A stretch of 64,000 bases of DNA. It comes from G963702155 sp963702155 (GTDB taxonomy: Bacteria > Pseudomonadota > Alphaproteobacteria > Micavibrionales > Micavibrionaceae). Shown here piece by piece: positions 53,647 to 62,824 of this stretch (position 1 is the stretch's first letter; each line of letters opens with the position of its first letter). The notes below the pieces were generated by a model that saw only the letters and a list, made by a program, of their open reading frames with translations, had not been told where the DNA came from and did no database searches. The stretch covers positions 744,001-808,000 of the forward strand of contig OY969717.1 of assembly GCA_963702155.1 (NCBI GenBank), in the 5' to 3' direction. A program made the translations under genes and the position numbers.

Positions 53647-54621
53647 TCAAATCAGCTGGTGAACTTGAATATCGGATCTTACTTGCTTTGTGTAAAACAC
53701 ATCAGCCGATAAAATTTTCTCACTTACTACCGGATTATATTTTGCCTTAAAGGCATCAAGGCTTTTCAACTCTGACCCCCCAGTGTTTAAATATCGCACA
53801 CCTTTCTCATGAAGATTGCGGCACGTACTAACTATTTGAAAATCAGATAGACCAGCAATTGATGTATCGCTAAGGTTAACAAACAAATTCGCAGCTTGGG
53901 CGTAATCTGGTTTATCCCAAACAGAAAAACCTACAGGCTTTCGTCCGTTTAAAAAAATAAGGCCATCTATATCTTCCGGATGTTCTTCTAAAAGCTTAAA
54001 AAACTTCAGGTAAAATTCCGACATATCCGGCGTTTCCTTGGAATTAAAAATCATGTTGCCTTCCCAAAATTTTAAAACCGCTTTCATTGACCTCAAAGCA
54101 TTTGGATCATCCAAGGATAAAGTTGTAGTATTGGACGCGGCACGATTAAATTTATTTCTAATGTTTGAAAACAAAGCCCCTTGCAAGTCTGAAATCATAT
54201 GCGTGTCTAAAATATGAAGTGGATAGCGCCAGTCCATAATGTTTTCTTCCATCATAGAAATGCCGGATACAGGCGTATAATTTAGATTGGCAAGCTGATG
54301 TTTAAGTCTTGTAATATCATTCGCGGAATACCGTGCAAGTTGTATATGTTTATCAGGATGCTCAATCATATTTAAAACTGAGGCCGTTAGTTCATAGCTT
54401 GCCTTCCCCATTTCTGGAAAAACTAATATTCTATTATCTATATGTGGGTGATTACATGTAATAAGCGCCGAATGACTGTTCTTATAAAGGCACGCACCTT
54501 TTCGCCCAGTAATAGAATAATAAACCGGTGAATTTAAAAAACTGTCGTTTTTCTGAGATGGATTCGCACAAAGCGACGCTTTTAAAAAGTCGAAAGTAAT
54601 CACAACGCTACCTATAAACAA
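53647..54621 (-). CDS. DUF2156/GNAT-fold acyltransferase-like protein
   Basis: A 324-residue protein whose C-terminal half resembles the GNAT-like domain of DUF2156 and lysyl-phosphatidylglycerol synthases: A-N-L-F-V-N-L-S-D near 245, then R-Y-L-N-T-G-G-S and L-D-A-F-K-A-K-Y-N-P near 290-305. The first 40 residues may be unstructured. Family members use aminoacyl-tRNA or acyl donors; no membrane part is seen, so lipid modification is not implied. It is beside an XRE regulator of the same strand and inside the tRNA-bracketed region. Not more precisely assigned. Confidence 0.65.
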   Translation of the reverse strand: MFIGSVVITFDFLKASLCANPSQKNDSFLNSPVYYSITGRKGACLYKNSHSALITCNHPHIDNRILVFPEMGKASYELTASVLNMIEHPDKHIQLARYSANDITRLKHQLANLNYTPVSGISMMEENIMDWRYPLHILDTHMISDLQGALFSNIRNKFNRAASNTTTLSLDDPNALRSMKAVLKFWEGNMIFNSKETPDMSEFYLKFFKLLEEHPEDIDGLIFLNGRKPVGFSVWDKPDYAQAANLFVNLSDTSIAGLSDFQIVSTCRNLHEKGVRYLNTGGSELKSLDAFKAKYNPVVSEKILSADVFYTKQVRSDIQVHQLI

Positions 54622-54723
54622 CCATAAGTTGCTTATATTAGGCAGTTTTGCTTTTTTTGCAAATCATATGCGCTTTCGAATATTATCGTATGGTATTAAA
54701 AATACGCACTTATACTTTTAAGT

Positions 54724-55374
54724 TCAAATGAGTATGTTAGGAGGAATTAGAGCGGTATCCCAAAGATATTCAAAACGATCTTTTTCTTCCTTATAGATAT
54801 CAGGATGATCAATAAGCAAAATAAAATGACCATTCCAAAATTGCAAAGCCAATTTATTCGCATATAAAAACGATGTCATACAGGTTTTATAAACATCTTT
54901 TCTTAACCATCGGTAGCAATCCTGGTTTTGAATAAAAAAAGTTGCACCCTCACATACCAATAGACGCTCAGAGATATTATGCTCTTTTAATCGCCTTAAA
55001 TGATTTCTCAATTTTTCCGGGTGAGTATCAAACGCTTCTCTTTCATTTAAATGCGATATTAAAACCTCTCCGCCCTCTTCTTTGAAACTCTCGAATATAT
55101 CATCCCAAAGCTCAGGGAGCGCAGTGGCATTATGCCGATTATCTAATACGTAAAAGTTTATTTGCTTTTTTTGAACGCCGTAATTACCAATAAATTCGAT
55201 ACCCCTTTTTTCAAAGGCAAGACGAAGCTTAAGCATATTTTCCGTGCGAAGATTAAACAGCCCGCTCTCAAAATGCGTTATAGCTGTTTTTGAAAGGCCA
55301 CAATCCTCCGCTAGTTCTTTTTGTTTCAAACCTAAAAAGCTTCGCGCGGCCCGACATTGTTCTCTTGTAATCAC
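54724..55374 (-). CDS. XRE-family regulator with C-terminal sensor-like domain
   Basis: A 216-residue protein. Residues 3-63 are a helix-turn-helix of the XRE type (R-S-F-L-G-L-K-Q-K-E-L-A-E-D, S-K-T-A-I-T-H-F-E-S-G). The remaining 150 residues form an alpha/beta domain with E-V-L-I-S-H-L-N-E-R-E, L-L-V-C-E-G, and D-C-Y-R-W-L-R-K-D-V-Y, followed by W-N-G-H-F-I-L-L-I-D-H-P. I know similar regulators with such an effector domain but not its ligand. It is probably a local regulator of the neighbouring acyltransferase-like gene, 102 bases downstream. Confidence 0.75.
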   Translation of the reverse strand: MITREQCRAARSFLGLKQKELAEDCGLSKTAITHFESGLFNLRTENMLKLRLAFEKRGIEFIGNYGVQKKQINFYVLDNRHNATALPELWDDIFESFKEEGGEVLISHLNEREAFDTHPEKLRNHLRRLKEHNISERLLVCEGATFFIQNQDCYRWLRKDVYKTCMTSFLYANKLALQFWNGHFILLIDHPDIYKEEKDRFEYLWDTALIPPNILI

Positions 55375-55541
55375 TATTTAAAACTTTACTCATTTAACCT
55401 CAGCTTATGGCTTTATAAAAGTGCTAACTAATGTGAGGTTTGTTGAATTTTAATTGAGGTCATTTCATGTTGCATACAATGATATGTATTGTAAAGTGAC
55501 AATATATCTTTGTTATCAAGTCATTACATAGTGGGGAATTT

Positions 55542-55805
55542 ATGACGAATGCTCAAATTATCAATACCAAACACTCTATTATAAGAAAAATGTGTTATGA
55601 GCGAACAGTATCATATATAAGCGCCGCAAGAGCCATTATACATCTTGAGAATGAAAAAATTGAAGACGACCCTACTATCTTAAAAAGTATATGGCATATA
55701 CTTGATCTGATTTCATGCGAAATACATACTTTAAACAACACACTCGATATTGAAATGACAAAAACGCTCAAGGAAACGGAGCCAGAACAGCGGCAATTAA
55801 AATAG
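55542..55805 (+). CDS. Small helical hypothetical protein
   Basis: An 87-residue protein, mostly helical, with a Cys near residue 15 and two hydrophobic-charged helices (S-Y-I-S-A-A-R-A-I-I-H-L and W-H-I-L-D-L-I-S-C-E-I-H-T-L). It opens after a GGGGAA-type ribosome-binding site and ends a base before the convergent phosphoribosyltransferase gene. No family is recognised. It is divergent from the XRE gene and could be a target of it. Confidence 0.45.
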   Translation: MTNAQIINTKHSIIRKMCYERTVSYISAARAIIHLENEKIEDDPTILKSIWHILDLISCEIHTLNNTLDIEMTKTLKETEPEQRQLK

Positions 55806-55806
55806 C

Positions 55807-56280
55807 CTAACCCGCCTCCGCAACCTCCCAGGGATAGACAATCCATTCATCTTGCCGATGCTCTTGTGCAAACATATCTATAACATACTTGCCTTTTTGT
55901 TTCACAGATAAAGATATAAAAAAGGCTTCAGGGTATATATTTTTCAACGCAGCAACCGTTTCACCAGTATCACAAACTTCATCAATGAAAACCCACCCCT
56001 TTCCATTATGATCCAAAGTTGGTTTATCATGGATAGTGAGCACGCCTTGCTTGTTGGTATCATCATAACTACTGATATCAACAAATTTTAATCGCGTATT
56101 TATGTGATGAAGCTTCAAAACTTTGCGAATATAATAGGTGGGAATAAGCCCACCATTCAAAATAGCGACCAGCCCTTTTAACTCAAAAGAATTCTCTGAA
56201 ATTTTTGTGATTAAGTTTTGGGCAAGCATTTTAGAAAGAATATAACAATCATCATATGACAAATATTTTTTTGAACTCAT
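55807..56280 (-). CDS. Purine phosphoribosyltransferase-like protein (Gpt type)
   Basis: A 157-residue type I phosphoribosyltransferase. The PRPP loop reads V-F-I-D-E-V-C-D-T-G-E-T-V near residue 96, and the N-terminal G-L-V-A-I-L-N-G-G-L-I-P-T near 35 is the usual first loop. Length and layout resemble xanthine phosphoribosyltransferase (Gpt), which salvages guanine and xanthine. The Cys in the PRPP loop, where most relatives have Ala or another small residue, is unusual. It stands just before tRNA-Asn on the opposite strand. Confidence 0.8.
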   Translation of the reverse strand: MSSKKYLSYDDCYILSKMLAQNLITKISENSFELKGLVAILNGGLIPTYYIRKVLKLHHINTRLKFVDISSYDDTNKQGVLTIHDKPTLDHNGKGWVFIDEVCDTGETVAALKNIYPEAFFISLSVKQKGKYVIDMFAQEHRQDEWIVYPWEVAEAG

Positions 56281-56373
56281 ATAGATTCCCCATTATTAAA
56301 AAACTTCATTTTTCCTTTAAAAGGTATTTGACTTTTTTTGCAAGGGATATTAATCATACAAAGCATTAAATAT

Positions 56374-56448
56374 TCCTCGATAGCTCAGCGGTAGAGCAGT
56401 TGACTGTTAATCAATTGGTCGCAGGTTCGAATCCTGCTCGAGGAGCCA
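56374..56448 (+). tRNA. tRNA-Asn (GTT)
   Basis: Acceptor arms TCCTCGA (56374-56380) and TCGAGGA pair perfectly; the anticodon arm reads TTGA-CT-GTT-AA-TCAA; T arm GCAGGTTCGAATCCTGC. The CCA is encoded (56446-56448). The 3' end would be a natural attachment site for integrating elements, and unusual repeats lie 120 bases downstream. Confidence 0.97.
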
Positions 56449-56569
56449 CTTTACCCTTCCCCCCATTCACATGCATTCATACACAACCGCAAGAACCTTG
56501 CAAAAAAGCGGATATTAGCCAAATTGCGTTTGTACGCATTCACACACGAGTATTTACAACCACAAAATT

Positions 56570-56621
56570 TTAGGGCATTTTATTAGGGTATCGGAACAAT
56601 GCCCTAAAGTGGATACCCTAA
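56570..56621 (+). repeat. Interleaved inverted repeats (pseudoknot-like or operator array)
   Basis: Four 10-base words: TTAGGGCATT (56570-56579), TTAGGGTATC (56583-56592), AATGCCCTAA (56598-56607) and GATACCCTAA (56612-56621). Word one pairs perfectly with word three and two with four, in the order A-B-A'-B', as in an H-type pseudoknot. A and B differ at only two positions, so they also look like four copies of one binding site. The rest of 56449-56974 is AT-rich without a convincing ORF. Confidence 0.75.
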
Positions 56622-56974
56622 ACGACATTGCAAGAAGCATATGAAATACCTAAGTTTTTAAGTGTATTACACGAAAAATAAGGCTTCTTAATATAATTAG
56701 ATCCATAATCACAATTTATAATGCTTTACTTAATGACACTATAATATCTGGAAACATTTATAATCTAAAACTTGGTGTAGCTGAAAACTTACAGTCATCT
56801 TTTTATAAAAGTAATGTTTTTACCCTTTGGAAGCCCTATTAAAAAATTGTGCATAAGCATATTATTTTTTCATTTGAAAAATATAAAAGCGTCACACAAC
56901 TTCAAAATTTTATTAAGCGTTGTGATATGAAATACAAACTGGCATATTTAAAAAATTATAAATAAGGATAAAAC

Positions 56975-57757
56975 ATGACCTGCTTAATTATTGCTGAAAT
57001 CGGCCAAAACCATAATGGCGACATGAAAATTGCAAAAGATCTCATCCATGCGGCGGCCGAAAATGGCGCGGACATCGCAAAATTCCAGCTCTATGATGCA
57101 AAGTCACTATTCCCTTCCAAAGAAGATGGAAATGAATGGTTTGATTATAACTGCTCGACCGAGCTAAGTCGCGATGACCTGAACCTGTTAAAAGAAACAT
57201 GTGATAAGGCAGGCATTGAATTCATGTCATCGGCCTTTGATTTGGAGCGCGTGAGTTGGCTAGAAGACCTCGGCGTAAAACGCCACAAAATAGCCTCCCG
57301 CTCCATTAAAGAATCGGATCTGGTCAATGCAGTCGCCGCCTCCGGTAAACAAATTATCGCATCGTTGGGACTATGGGATGGTGATAATATGCCTAAAATA
57401 AATGCAAGTGGCGAAGTATCGTTTTTATATTGCGTGTGTAAATACCCGACACCTTTGGTTGATCTACATTTTGAAGATATAAACTTTGAAAACGGTACGT
57501 ACGCAGGGTTCAGCGATCATACAATCGGTATAACCGCCCCTGTTACGGCTATTGCACGCGGTGCAAAAATCCTTGAAAAACATTTTACACTCGATCAAAC
57601 CATGCATGGTCCCGACCATCAGGGTAGCATGACCCCGGAAGAGCTTAAGCAAATTTCAACCTTCCGTGATCAAATTGCAGTGTGCCTCGGCGAAACACAG
57701 AATATCGTGCAATCGGATATAATGACAGGCTCAGATAAGGTCTATGCGCTCAAATAA
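56975..57757 (+). CDS. NeuB-family sialic/N-acetylneuraminate synthase-like protein, no SAF domain
   Basis: A 260-residue TIM-barrel protein of the NeuB family, which condenses phosphoenolpyruvate with an N-acetylated amino sugar to a nonulosonic acid. Seen: A-E-I-G-Q-N-H-N-G-D near the start, K-F-Q-L-Y near 36, F-S-D-H-T-I-G near 178, and E-K-H-F-T-L-D near 203 with the metal-binding His-rich ending G-P-D-H. The usual C-terminal SAF (antifreeze-like) domain of about 60 residues is absent. The preceding region holds the interleaved repeats. Nonulosonate genes (neuA, neuC) are not in the window. Confidence 0.85.
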   Translation: MTCLIIAEIGQNHNGDMKIAKDLIHAAAENGADIAKFQLYDAKSLFPSKEDGNEWFDYNCSTELSRDDLNLLKETCDKAGIEFMSSAFDLERVSWLEDLGVKRHKIASRSIKESDLVNAVAASGKQIIASLGLWDGDNMPKINASGEVSFLYCVCKYPTPLVDLHFEDINFENGTYAGFSDHTIGITAPVTAIARGAKILEKHFTLDQTMHGPDHQGSMTPEELKQISTFRDQIAVCLGETQNIVQSDIMTGSDKVYALK

Positions 57758-57802
57758 CGCCTACAAACTGTTATAACAATGAAAATGTCCTTTTTAGGCG
57801 CT

Positions 57803-58738
57803 TTATTTGCGCTCTAAAACAAGATCATGCGCAATCATATTTTCACGCACGCGCATATCGCTAATATAGGAATCCAGATCATCACCATTGAGCGGCGCGC
57901 TTGAAGTTTGCACTTTTCTAACCTCAAACCCCTCATCTATATATCTCCTTAAAACATCCGCGCCTTTCGCGCCCGAATAATCAAAATGCGATTCAAACTC
58001 TGCAATAACTTTGACTGAATGAGCTTTGATAGTCTCCGCAGCCCCTTTTATTACCTCATACTCAAACCCGTCCGTATCAATTTTGATAAGACTAACAGGC
58101 TTGCTCTCACCGATATGGTTTAAAAAATCATCCAAACGAATAACCGGAATACCGGAATCACTATAAACCGATAAATCTCCGGTAAGGTAAGGCTGATCGG
58201 AATCACCTTCAACATATCCGTTTTGATCGGCGCAACCCGCATGCACACACACAACATTTTTAAGCTGGTTTAATCCAACAGTGCGCACCAAAGCATTATA
58301 AGAAAAAGATGGCTCAAAACAATAAACCATACCGCTATCACCAACAGCCTTCGAAAGCGCGACAACTTCTTGACCACAACTGGCACCAACATCAATCGCA
58401 ACACTTCCCTTGGACGCATATTGCTTCATAATCGGCGTGATATTATCCTTGTTATAACGCTTGTGATCCGGCCCCTCTAAAAAATGTGACGTGTAAACCG
58501 GTAGTGGGATCGCAAGCCACGCACCATCCGCACATTGTGCATCCAATATGCGCTTACCAGAAATTTTAGAAACAAAGCGCCCAATACTCCAGATATCTGT
58601 ATGTTTAGGCCCCCAGAAATAAGGAGAAAAAATACGGAAAATATGTTTGAAAACTTTGATAAGCGGACGCTGTAAATCATCTTGCGCATTCGAAATCGGC
58701 TCCGGCCGCTCTATTTTCAAATCATTAAACATGTTCAT
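57803..58738 (-). CDS. FkbM-family methyltransferase
   Basis: A 311-residue SAM-dependent methyltransferase. SAM motif A-I-D-V-G-A-S-C-G near residue 113, F-E-P near 140, and the family signature L-I-K-I-D-T-D-G-F-E-Y-E-V-I-K-G-A near 230. Members methylate sugars or hydroxyls in surface glycans and secondary metabolites. The start overlaps the asnB stop (ATG-AAC-ATG-TTT-AA; 58738 or 58732), so the two are coupled. The N-terminal 60 residues are basic and hydrophobic, perhaps membrane-near. Confidence 0.88.
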   Translation of the reverse strand: MNMFNDLKIERPEPISNAQDDLQRPLIKVFKHIFRIFSPYFWGPKHTDIWSIGRFVSKISGKRILDAQCADGAWLAIPLPVYTSHFLEGPDHKRYNKDNITPIMKQYASKGSVAIDVGASCGQEVVALSKAVGDSGMVYCFEPSFSYNALVRTVGLNQLKNVVCVHAGCADQNGYVEGDSDQPYLTGDLSVYSDSGIPVIRLDDFLNHIGESKPVSLIKIDTDGFEYEVIKGAAETIKAHSVKVIAEFESHFDYSGAKGADVLRRYIDEGFEVRKVQTSSAPLNGDDLDSYISDMRVRENMIAHDLVLERK

Positions 58739-60599
58739 AAAAATTCTCCAAATACATATTAAGCATAATGTAGCATAAAATTGTATGCCCGTTCACACGT
58801 GTACTGGACGATATCATATTTAGCGCAGTTTGACGGGCATTTTTGCTTAAAAGATTATGTTTGTTCAATGCAAAGTCAGGTGCAAAAGCATGATCCACCA
58901 AATCAGACCAATCATTTTGGAGCCAATGATCAATAGGTACGCGAAACCCGTGTTTTGGTCTGCCCGTCACGCTTTTTGGCAACACATCCGCAAACGCTTC
59001 ACGTAATAATGGCTTCAATACGCCATCTTTCACCATATGCTGATATTCAAGCCCATCAGTAAAATGCAAAATTGACGGCGCAACCAAAGGCGCGCGCCCC
59101 TCAATAGAATACGCCATAGTCATCCGGTCAAGCTTGACCATCATTTCAAACGGCAAATAACATGCACGATCTTGACGGATAAAATCCACCGCCGTCCACT
59201 TGGCATCAGATTTATACCGTTCAAAAATTCGCAATGATGATTGCAAATCAGAATCCATAAGCTCTGGATTAAACAGGGACGCCTTTTCATTTTCGGACGC
59301 ATAGTAATGCCAGGCCCATGCTTGCTTTGCTCCATTGTATGATCCGATATAGCTAAGCACATCTTCGAGTCCCATCCCCATATTATGCATAGAGACATCT
59401 GAATTCGGCGAAGCCTGCTTTCCGCTATTTAAAGCAGGGTGATTCAGATATTGATACCATGAGTAACCGCCGAATAATTCATCCGCTCCATCACCGGAGA
59501 GAAGTGTTTTGATATCATGCTCCTGCGCTGTTTTAGCAACAAACATAACTCCAAGTCCGGAAGAAACGGCATAGGGCTGCCCGGCGCGCTCACAAAACAA
59601 AGGGAGAGCATTTTTAAAATCATCCGCCGAAACATGTATAACATGATGATCTATACCTAGTTCATTGGCATAAGCCGCCGCATCTAAAAATTCATCAGCA
59701 TTACCTTCATAAGGATCGCTCGCATCATCTTTATAGCCAATAGAAAACGTTGTTAGATTACCAAGCTGTTGCTGCGCCAAAGTCGCAACGATGGAGCTAT
59801 CCAAACCACTACTCAAAAACGCCCCGACAGGTACGTCGGCAAGTAAGCGGCTTTGCACGGCCTCTGTTACAACGGCGCGTGTTTTATCTTTTAAATCGTC
59901 CCAGCTATCGCCTTGCTTTACTGAGTATTTTGTAAATCTATTCTGAATTGTATGAAACGAAATATCTATGCCATCGAATTCAAGATACGTACCCCTTGGA
60001 ATAATGGAGACGCCTTCATATATAGTGTCCGGCTCCGGTATCCAAAGAAATGTTGGGAAATCCCATATCGCTTGCATATTGAGACGAAGTGAAAACTTTG
60101 GATGATGTTTAAAAACGCTCATCTCTGATCCGAACGCTAGTCCGCCATCTTGCAACCTCGCATAATAAAGCGGCTTTTCACCTGGAATATCCCGAGCTAG
60201 ATAAAGCTTTTGCTCTTTTTCTGACCAGATCGCAATGCCATACATCCCGTCCAAACGCTCGAAGGCCTTTACTCCTATCATATCAAAAAGATGGATTACC
60301 GCTTCGCCATCTGATCCGGTTTTGAAAGTATACCCTTTTGCTTCCAACTCTTTTTTAAGCGCTGGATAATTATAAATCTCGCCATTATAAAACATAACGA
60401 GCGAACGATCATGATTGTAAAATGGTTGATCACCATTGATTAAACCATTGATACTTAAACGCCGCATCCCTGCATGATATGCACCAGAGCTGTAATAACC
60501 GGCAGAGTCCGGCCCGCGATGGTAAAGTGTCTCTACCATGTTTTTTAAAATGGATTCAGGCAAAGATGTATTTGAAAAATAACCGGCAATACCGCACAT
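58725..60599 (-). CDS. asnB: Asparagine synthase (glutamine-hydrolysing)
   Basis: A 624-residue enzyme of the AsnB/amidotransferase family. Cys2 of M-C-G-I-A-G-Y is the glutaminase nucleophile, followed by Y-N-G-E-I-Y-N-Y; the synthase PPi loop is F-L-S-S-G-L-D-S-S near residue 265. In surface-polysaccharide loci such enzymes amidate sugar acids, so it may act on a nonulosonate or uronate rather than aspartate. Coupled to the downstream FkbM gene. A frameshifted fragment lies just upstream. Confidence 0.92.
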   Translation of the reverse strand: MCGIAGYFSNTSLPESILKNMVETLYHRGPDSAGYYSSGAYHAGMRRLSINGLINGDQPFYNHDRSLVMFYNGEIYNYPALKKELEAKGYTFKTGSDGEAVIHLFDMIGVKAFERLDGMYGIAIWSEKEQKLYLARDIPGEKPLYYARLQDGGLAFGSEMSVFKHHPKFSLRLNMQAIWDFPTFLWIPEPDTIYEGVSIIPRGTYLEFDGIDISFHTIQNRFTKYSVKQGDSWDDLKDKTRAVVTEAVQSRLLADVPVGAFLSSGLDSSIVATLAQQQLGNLTTFSIGYKDDASDPYEGNADEFLDAAAYANELGIDHHVIHVSADDFKNALPLFCERAGQPYAVSSGLGVMFVAKTAQEHDIKTLLSGDGADELFGGYSWYQYLNHPALNSGKQASPNSDVSMHNMGMGLEDVLSYIGSYNGAKQAWAWHYYASENEKASLFNPELMDSDLQSSLRIFERYKSDAKWTAVDFIRQDRACYLPFEMMVKLDRMTMAYSIEGRAPLVAPSILHFTDGLEYQHMVKDGVLKPLLREAFADVLPKSVTGRPKHGFRVPIDHWLQNDWSDLVDHAFAPDFALNKHNLLSKNARQTALNMISSSTRVNGHTILCYIMLNMYLENFYEHV

Positions 60600-60613
60600 A
60601 TTGTAATAGTCTC

Positions 60614-60763
60614 TTATAAAAAATTTTCGTGGTTATGAATCTTTTGTATAGCGCCACTCATGTCAAAATCTTGTACTTCTGGCCTACCAAAAAACTTTGG
60701 CTGCGCCGATCTAAAAAAAGGACAACGGTTCGCCTTTATCTATCAAAACCATATCTTTACGAT
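60614..60763 (-). pseudogene. Frameshifted remnant upstream of asnB
   Basis: On the minus strand a frame reads K-D-M-V-L-I-D-K-G-E-P-L-S-F-F and hits TAG just after a seven-T run (complement of 60719-60713). Shifting by one base at this run continues R-S-A-Q-P-K-F-F-G-R-P-E-V-Q-D-F-D-M-S-G-A-I then H-N-H-E-N-F-L to TAA at 60616-60614. The peptide looks protein-like but no family is recognised. It could be a decayed gene, a programmed shift, or chance. Upstream limits are uncertain. Confidence 0.35.
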
Positions 60764-60864
60764 TTTCATCATCACCAATTCAGTTATAAAACTTCAGTTT
60801 CAAAAAGAATGATTAGCATAGTTTCTCATGCAAAGTCGAATATAAGCATGGTTATAAATATACT

Positions 60865-62607
60865 TTATTCTTGTTTCGTTAAATCAATAATATGATCGGC
60901 AATATCACGAATAGCGGCCTGATGGGAAATTGCCAAAATTGTTACATTTTGCGCCATTCCCTTTATATTCTCGCAAAGCGCGCGCTCGGTTTCCGGATCA
61001 AGCGCCGTTGTGGCCTCATCCAATATAAGTAATGCAGGCTTTCGAACTAATGCACGGGCAATCATAAGCCGCTGCCTCTGCCCGCCTGAAATTTTACTTC
61101 CACGCTCGCCGATCTGGCTATCAAGACCACGAGATAGCGCCTCGACAAAATATTTCGCCCCGCATGCCTCAAGCGCAGCCCAGATATCATCATCTGAATA
61201 TTGCTCATCTCGAAATGTAATATTATTGCGCACAGTATCATTAAAAAGATAAAGCTCCTGAGGTACATATCCAATACGGCTTTGCCACGCAATATAATCA
61301 ATATCTTTCAAAGAAACGCCATCAATAAGGATATCACCTTGATCTGGTTCCATCATACCAATTACCATATCTACAAGCGTTGTTTTACCGCACCCCGAGG
61401 GACCGACCAGCGTTGTAAGTTTGTGCGCAGGAATATCAACATTAAAGTTTTCAAAAATGTTTTCCGCGCCATCCTTTCCTTTATAAGAAAAATAGATATT
61501 CTGAACGCTGATTTTATCATACAGATCAACATTGTGCTGCTTACCTATCCGCAGAGGAGCCTGAGCTTGTGCTATATTTATCGCAGATTTTATTGAATGA
61601 TAAGCGCTTTCGGATGTATTAATCATTTGATAATATTTTTGCAATTCCGACATGCGCCCTACCATACGGCTAAAAAACAGCGCAATTACCGCCATATGTG
61701 CAAGCGTTATCGAGCTATGCTCAATCGCGTAGTATGCACCAATTGCCATAATAAATATCATCATAGGTTCGGCCAAATTCTTTTGTGCTGCAATGGCGAA
61801 GGCCTGCTTATACTGCGCCTTGCGAAGCTCTTCTGAATTACCTATTAAAAAAGGAAGCACTTTTTTTTCCAGCCCCATGGCTTTCATGGGCTTTATACCT
61901 GTAATATTATCTGTAAGACGACCAATCAATGAATTCATTAAAAACGTCTCTCGTCCTCCTGCCGCGCGTGAAAGCTTTACAGTCCAGTGCAAAAGCCCTG
62001 TGATTAATATACCTGCCAGTATTCCAAAAATAAGCACTTCGATGGAAACAGCCGCAGATGCCGCCATAAAAAATGCGATTTGTATAGCAGCACCAACCAT
62101 ATTCCACGATGAAAGATATGTGTTGGATGCCCGCTGCGCCTCGCTACTAATTGCGTTTGAAAATCGCCCTGTTGGCTGAGTTACAAAATGCTGCCACGAT
62201 GTATTAAGAAGAGATTTAATCAAATTAATCCGCAAATCTGTCGCCACGCGCGCTAATACAACACCGACATACGCACGCGTCAAAAGCGAACTAAAACTTT
62301 TCAGTGTAATAAGGACGACAAGCAAAATAAGCATGGTTTTTAAGTCAGGAGTGAGCCCCATAACCGAAAACATCTCGCTAATAATGTGTTCTATAGGCGA
62401 GTTGTCGCTCAATGCCAAATCATTCCGCCCGCCAATACCAATATTCAAAAGTGGTATAAAAGTGAGCAAACTAAAAGATTCGGCGAAACCTGTAATGATA
62501 ATAGAAATAATAACAATTATACTCTGCCTCGGGTATTCACGAAAAGAATTCCTCAAAATTTGCAAAGCGCTTTTAAAAGCATTGGCTTGGGCAGTTATTT
62601 TACTCAT
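60865..62607 (-). CDS. ABC transporter, fused permease and ATPase (exporter type)
   Basis: A 580-residue half-transporter. Six membrane helices lie within about 25-330. The ATPase domain has Walker A G-P-S-G-C-G-K-T-T near 403, signature I-S-G-G-Q-R-Q-R near 506 (Ile in place of Leu), Walker B A-L-L-I-L-D-E-A-T near 526 and the H-loop I-S-H-Q near 560. The type fits MsbA/PglK-like lipid-linked sugar flippases. Its place between asnB and a glycosyltransferase-like gene supports export of a glycan or lipid-linked precursor. Confidence 0.92.
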   Translation of the reverse strand: MSKITAQANAFKSALQILRNSFREYPRQSIIVIISIIITGFAESFSLLTFIPLLNIGIGGRNDLALSDNSPIEHIISEMFSVMGLTPDLKTMLILLVVLITLKSFSSLLTRAYVGVVLARVATDLRINLIKSLLNTSWQHFVTQPTGRFSNAISSEAQRASNTYLSSWNMVGAAIQIAFFMAASAAVSIEVLIFGILAGILITGLLHWTVKLSRAAGGRETFLMNSLIGRLTDNITGIKPMKAMGLEKKVLPFLIGNSEELRKAQYKQAFAIAAQKNLAEPMMIFIMAIGAYYAIEHSSITLAHMAVIALFFSRMVGRMSELQKYYQMINTSESAYHSIKSAINIAQAQAPLRIGKQHNVDLYDKISVQNIYFSYKGKDGAENIFENFNVDIPAHKLTTLVGPSGCGKTTLVDMVIGMMEPDQGDILIDGVSLKDIDYIAWQSRIGYVPQELYLFNDTVRNNITFRDEQYSDDDIWAALEACGAKYFVEALSRGLDSQIGERGSKISGGQRQRLMIARALVRKPALLILDEATTALDPETERALCENIKGMAQNVTILAISHQAAIRDIADHIIDLTKQE

Positions 62608-62824
62608 ATGATTATGTCCGGTCTTCTCACTTTATAATGAACGCTATCGATACATGTATCTTCAAAATCAAAGTATCCCTCTCGTTTATAACAAGGGTTC
62701 ATACCGCATTTTTCCATTACCTATATAACCGTCTTTTTGTTTGCCATACACCCGCCTATTTTTTTTTAAAAGGTACAATACCCCTTCTTTCAGTCTCCAA
62801 AATAGGAATCCTGACCATCTTGTT

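Noticed and set aside
60629..60895. 88-codon plus-strand frame in the asnB-ABC gap
   Set aside because: It overlaps the protein-like minus-strand remnant, lacks a ribosome-binding site and looks random in composition.
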